Positions 55,060-56,656 of a stretch of DNA of 56,656 bases are shown here, in pieces. This DNA comes from CAYQLT01 sp964418425. GTDB lineage: Bacteria; Bacillota; Limnochordia; Limnochordales; Geochordaceae. The position numbers and the translations under genes are program-made. Each line of letters begins with the position of its first letter. Positions within the stretch are counted from its first letter, which is position 1. The stretch spans positions 1 through 56,656 of the forward strand of contig CAYQLT010000018.1 in NCBI GenBank assembly GCA_964418425.1. Direction: 5' to 3'. The notes beneath the pieces are model-generated. The model worked only from the letters and a program-made list of their open reading frames with translations. It searched no databases and was not told the DNA's origin.

Positions 55060-56145
55060 TTGGAAGTGGGCATCGAACTGCGCCGCTATGAACACAACCC
55101 CATCCTGACCCCCGATCAGGTGGCGGCCTCCCACCCGGACTTCGAGGTGGTGGGAACGTTTAACGCCGGGGCGGCTCGCCTTGGGGACGAGGTGGTGCTG
55201 TTGGTTCGGGTGGCCGAGCGGCCGGCCAGCCGAGATCCGCGTTACGTCGGCATTCCGTACGTGGACTTCTCGGACGAGCTGGCCCGGCCGTCCGTGCAGT
55301 GGGTGAAGCGGGACTCCCCCGACGTTCACCTGGGCGACCCTCGGGGGATCGTGTTTCAGGGGCGGGCGTACGTGAGCACCCTTTCCCACCTCCGCCTGGC
55401 CCGCAGCCGGGACGGCTTTCGTTTTGTGACCGAACCGCACCCGGCCCTGATGCCGGCCAACCGCTACGAGGCCTACGGCATGGAAGACCCCAGGATCACC
55501 TTCATCGACGGCTCCTACTACGTGGCCTACACCTCCCCGTCGCCGTGGGGGATCTCCGTCTCGCTGGCCCGCACCGACGACTTCGTGCACTACGAGCGGC
55601 TCGGGGTCATCTTCCCGCCCGACAACAAGGACGTCGCGCTGTTTCCCGCAAAGAGCGGAAGGCGCTATGCCGCCTTTCACCGCCCGACCGGCTCGGGGAT
55701 GGGCAGCCCGGACCTGTGGGTGGCCTACTCCCCCGACCTGCGGCACTGGGGCGACCACCACCGCGCGCTGGGTGTTCGGCCCGGCCTGTGGGACGGCGGT
55801 CGCGTAGGGGCAGGCACGGTGCCCCTCTGGACACCGCAGGGCTGGCTGGAGATCTACCATGGCGCGGTGGGGAACCGCTACTGCCTGGGAACCGCCCTGT
55901 TTGACCTGGAGCAGCCGCATCGCCTGCTCGCCCGCTCCCGGGAACCCATCATGACGCCCACGCAGCCCTACGAACTGACCGGCTTTTTCGGTGCCGTCGT
56001 CTTCTCGTGCGGGGCCGTGGAGATGCCGGACGGGCGCATCCTGGTTTACTACGGCGCGGCGGACGCCTCGCTGGCCGTGGCCGTCACATCCCGGGAAGAG
56101 CTGATGGCGTCGCTGGAACCGGTGGAGGCCGAGGTGGCGGCCTGA
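55060..56145 (+). CDS. GH130-type glycosidase/phosphorylase
   Basis: 361 residues from TTG 55060 (AAAGGA upstream); GTG 55066 is possible. Five-bladed beta-propeller fold family of mannoside phosphorylases. Pattern: LRRYEHNPILTPDQV at the N-terminus, TFNAGAARLGDEVVLLVRV, VHLGDPRGIVFQGRAYVS, EAYGMEDPRITFIDGSYYVAY with the catalytic-type Asp in EDPR, KDVALFPAKSGRRYAAFHRP, HGAVGNRYCLGTALFDL. GH130 enzymes phosphorolyse beta-mannosides; the exact substrate cannot be told. No sugar transporter is adjacent. Confidence 0.87.
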   Translation: MEVGIELRRYEHNPILTPDQVAASHPDFEVVGTFNAGAARLGDEVVLLVRVAERPASRDPRYVGIPYVDFSDELARPSVQWVKRDSPDVHLGDPRGIVFQGRAYVSTLSHLRLARSRDGFRFVTEPHPALMPANRYEAYGMEDPRITFIDGSYYVAYTSPSPWGISVSLARTDDFVHYERLGVIFPPDNKDVALFPAKSGRRYAAFHRPTGSGMGSPDLWVAYSPDLRHWGDHHRALGVRPGLWDGGRVGAGTVPLWTPQGWLEIYHGAVGNRYCLGTALFDLEQPHRLLARSREPIMTPTQPYELTGFFGAVVFSCGAVEMPDGRILVYYGAADASLAVAVTSREELMASLEPVEAEVAA

Positions 56146-56164
56146 GGGCTGCGCGCCACCCAAG

Positions 56165-56656
56165 CTACGCCGGGCGCAGGTGGTCCCAACCGCCCTCGGG
56201 TAGCGGCACGCACTGCCCGTCCGGCATTCGCACCGTGAGCCCTTCCTCGCGGGGCGTCACCACCCCGATGGGATGCACGGGGATGCCACCGGCCTGCTGT
56301 ACCGCGCGGGCCAGCTGATCGGCTCGCTCGGGCGCTGCGGCCAGCAACAGTTCGTAGTCGTCACCGCCGCCCAGGGCCCACTGCAACGCATCCACCCCGG
56401 CCTGCCGGGCCGCCTCGCGGGTCGGCGGCGAAATGGGCAACGCCCCGGCCTCCACCCGGACCCCCACCCGGGACGCCTCCGCCAGCCGCCGCAGATCGCT
56501 GGCGAGACCGTCGCTGAGGTCCAGCGCGGCCGTGCACCAGCCGCTTCGGGCCGCAGCCCGACCCTCGGCGAGGCGGGCGCGAGGCACCCGATAGGCTTCC
56601 AGGAGCACTGAGGCCCACGGGCCGGGCGGGCGGCCACTGGCCAAAAGCCACCGCCC
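56165..56656 (-). CDS. thiL: Thiamine-monophosphate kinase, C-terminal part (cut by right edge)
   Basis: The frame runs from the right edge to its stop at 56165; the 5' half is outside. Motifs: AALDLSDGLASDLRRLAEAS, PISPPTREAARQAG, GGGDDYELLLAA, DGQCVPLPEGGWDHL, the C-terminal domain of ThiL (PurM/AIR-synthase-like). Phosphorylates thiamine monophosphate to the diphosphate. Convergent with the GH130 gene, 19 nt apart. Confidence 0.9.
   Translation of the reverse strand, partial: GRWLLASGRPPGPWASVLLEAYRVPRARLAEGRAAARSGWCTAALDLSDGLASDLRRLAEASRVGVRVEAGALPISPPTREAARQAGVDALQWALGGGDDYELLLAAAPERADQLARAVQQAGGIPVHPIGVVTPREEGLTVRMPDGQCVPLPEGGWDHLRPA

Overview
The window is about 56.7 kb of very GC-rich bacterial DNA with dense gene packing, many GTG/TTG starts and strong purine-rich ribosome binding sites. 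The gene content points to a spore- and S-layer-type Bacillota (Firmicutes) of high GC, in the style of Limnochordia, Thermaerobacter or Symbiobacterium: two CotF-like spore coat proteins, CsaB (S-layer anchoring), a MinJ/CtpB-like pair, YitT, long-form HPF, a DUF5693 protein, and the hpf-secA-prfB and ctpB-minJ-uvrB-uvrA gene orders known from Bacillus. No rRNA, tRNA or CRISPR array was found. Two runs of exactly 100 N (1504-1603 and 51868-51967) are each flanked by an identical 55-base duplication. Collapsing the gap plus one copy restores one reading frame in both cases (mntA and ispG), so these are draft-assembly scaffolding joints and not biology.

Layout. 1-2.2 kb: a DUF2089 regulator with a SHOCT-like partner (left edge), then a MntA/HepT toxin-antitoxin pair. 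2.3-4.6 kb: uvrC. 4.8-8.1 kb: an accessory patch with a Uma2 nuclease gene, satD, a truncated DUF3307-like remnant, a decayed DUF6431-type zinc-ribbon gene, a PIN toxin module that lacks a usable start codon for its catalytic Asp, a Uma2 remnant, and two copies of a 92-bp repeat that look like remains of a coat-protein tail. 8.1-34.6 kb: a nearly uninterrupted minus-strand run (in transcription order): dipeptide-type ABC permeases and binding protein, amino-acid ABC binding protein and permease, hpf, two conserved unknowns, secA, prfB (with the classical programmed +1 frameshift), a DUF5693 membrane protein, a CsaB-TagA/WecG fusion, a CtpB-like S41 protease, a MinJ-like PDZ membrane protein, a divergent polysaccharide deacetylase, uvrB, uvrA and two coat proteins.

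34.6-43.4 kb: OsmC, an RluD-type pseudouridine synthase (plus strand), a phosphonate-type ABC transporter whose permease is fused to an RDD-like domain, phosphoenolpyruvate carboxylase and an HExxH-motif protein. 43.6-46.6 kb: a complete DctPQM TRAP transporter. 46.6-50.6 kb: a minus-strand group of glycerate kinase, a thiolase-fold protein that lacks the usual nucleophilic Cys, a DUF35-SCP2 fusion and a DinB-like protein. 50.8-54.2 kb: a TauE/SafE exporter, ispG and a YitT protein. 54.4-56.7 kb: an RRM RNA-binding protein with a good promoter and tandem upstream repeats, a GH130-type glycosidase/phosphorylase, and the C-terminal part of thiL at the right edge.

Recurring feature: several housekeeping proteins (UvrC, UvrA, SecA, HPF, RluD-like, CsaB-TagA) carry Ala/Gly/Pro-rich low-complexity inserts or tails absent from typical homologues. 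Start sites, promoters and hairpins below were read by eye; none was computed.
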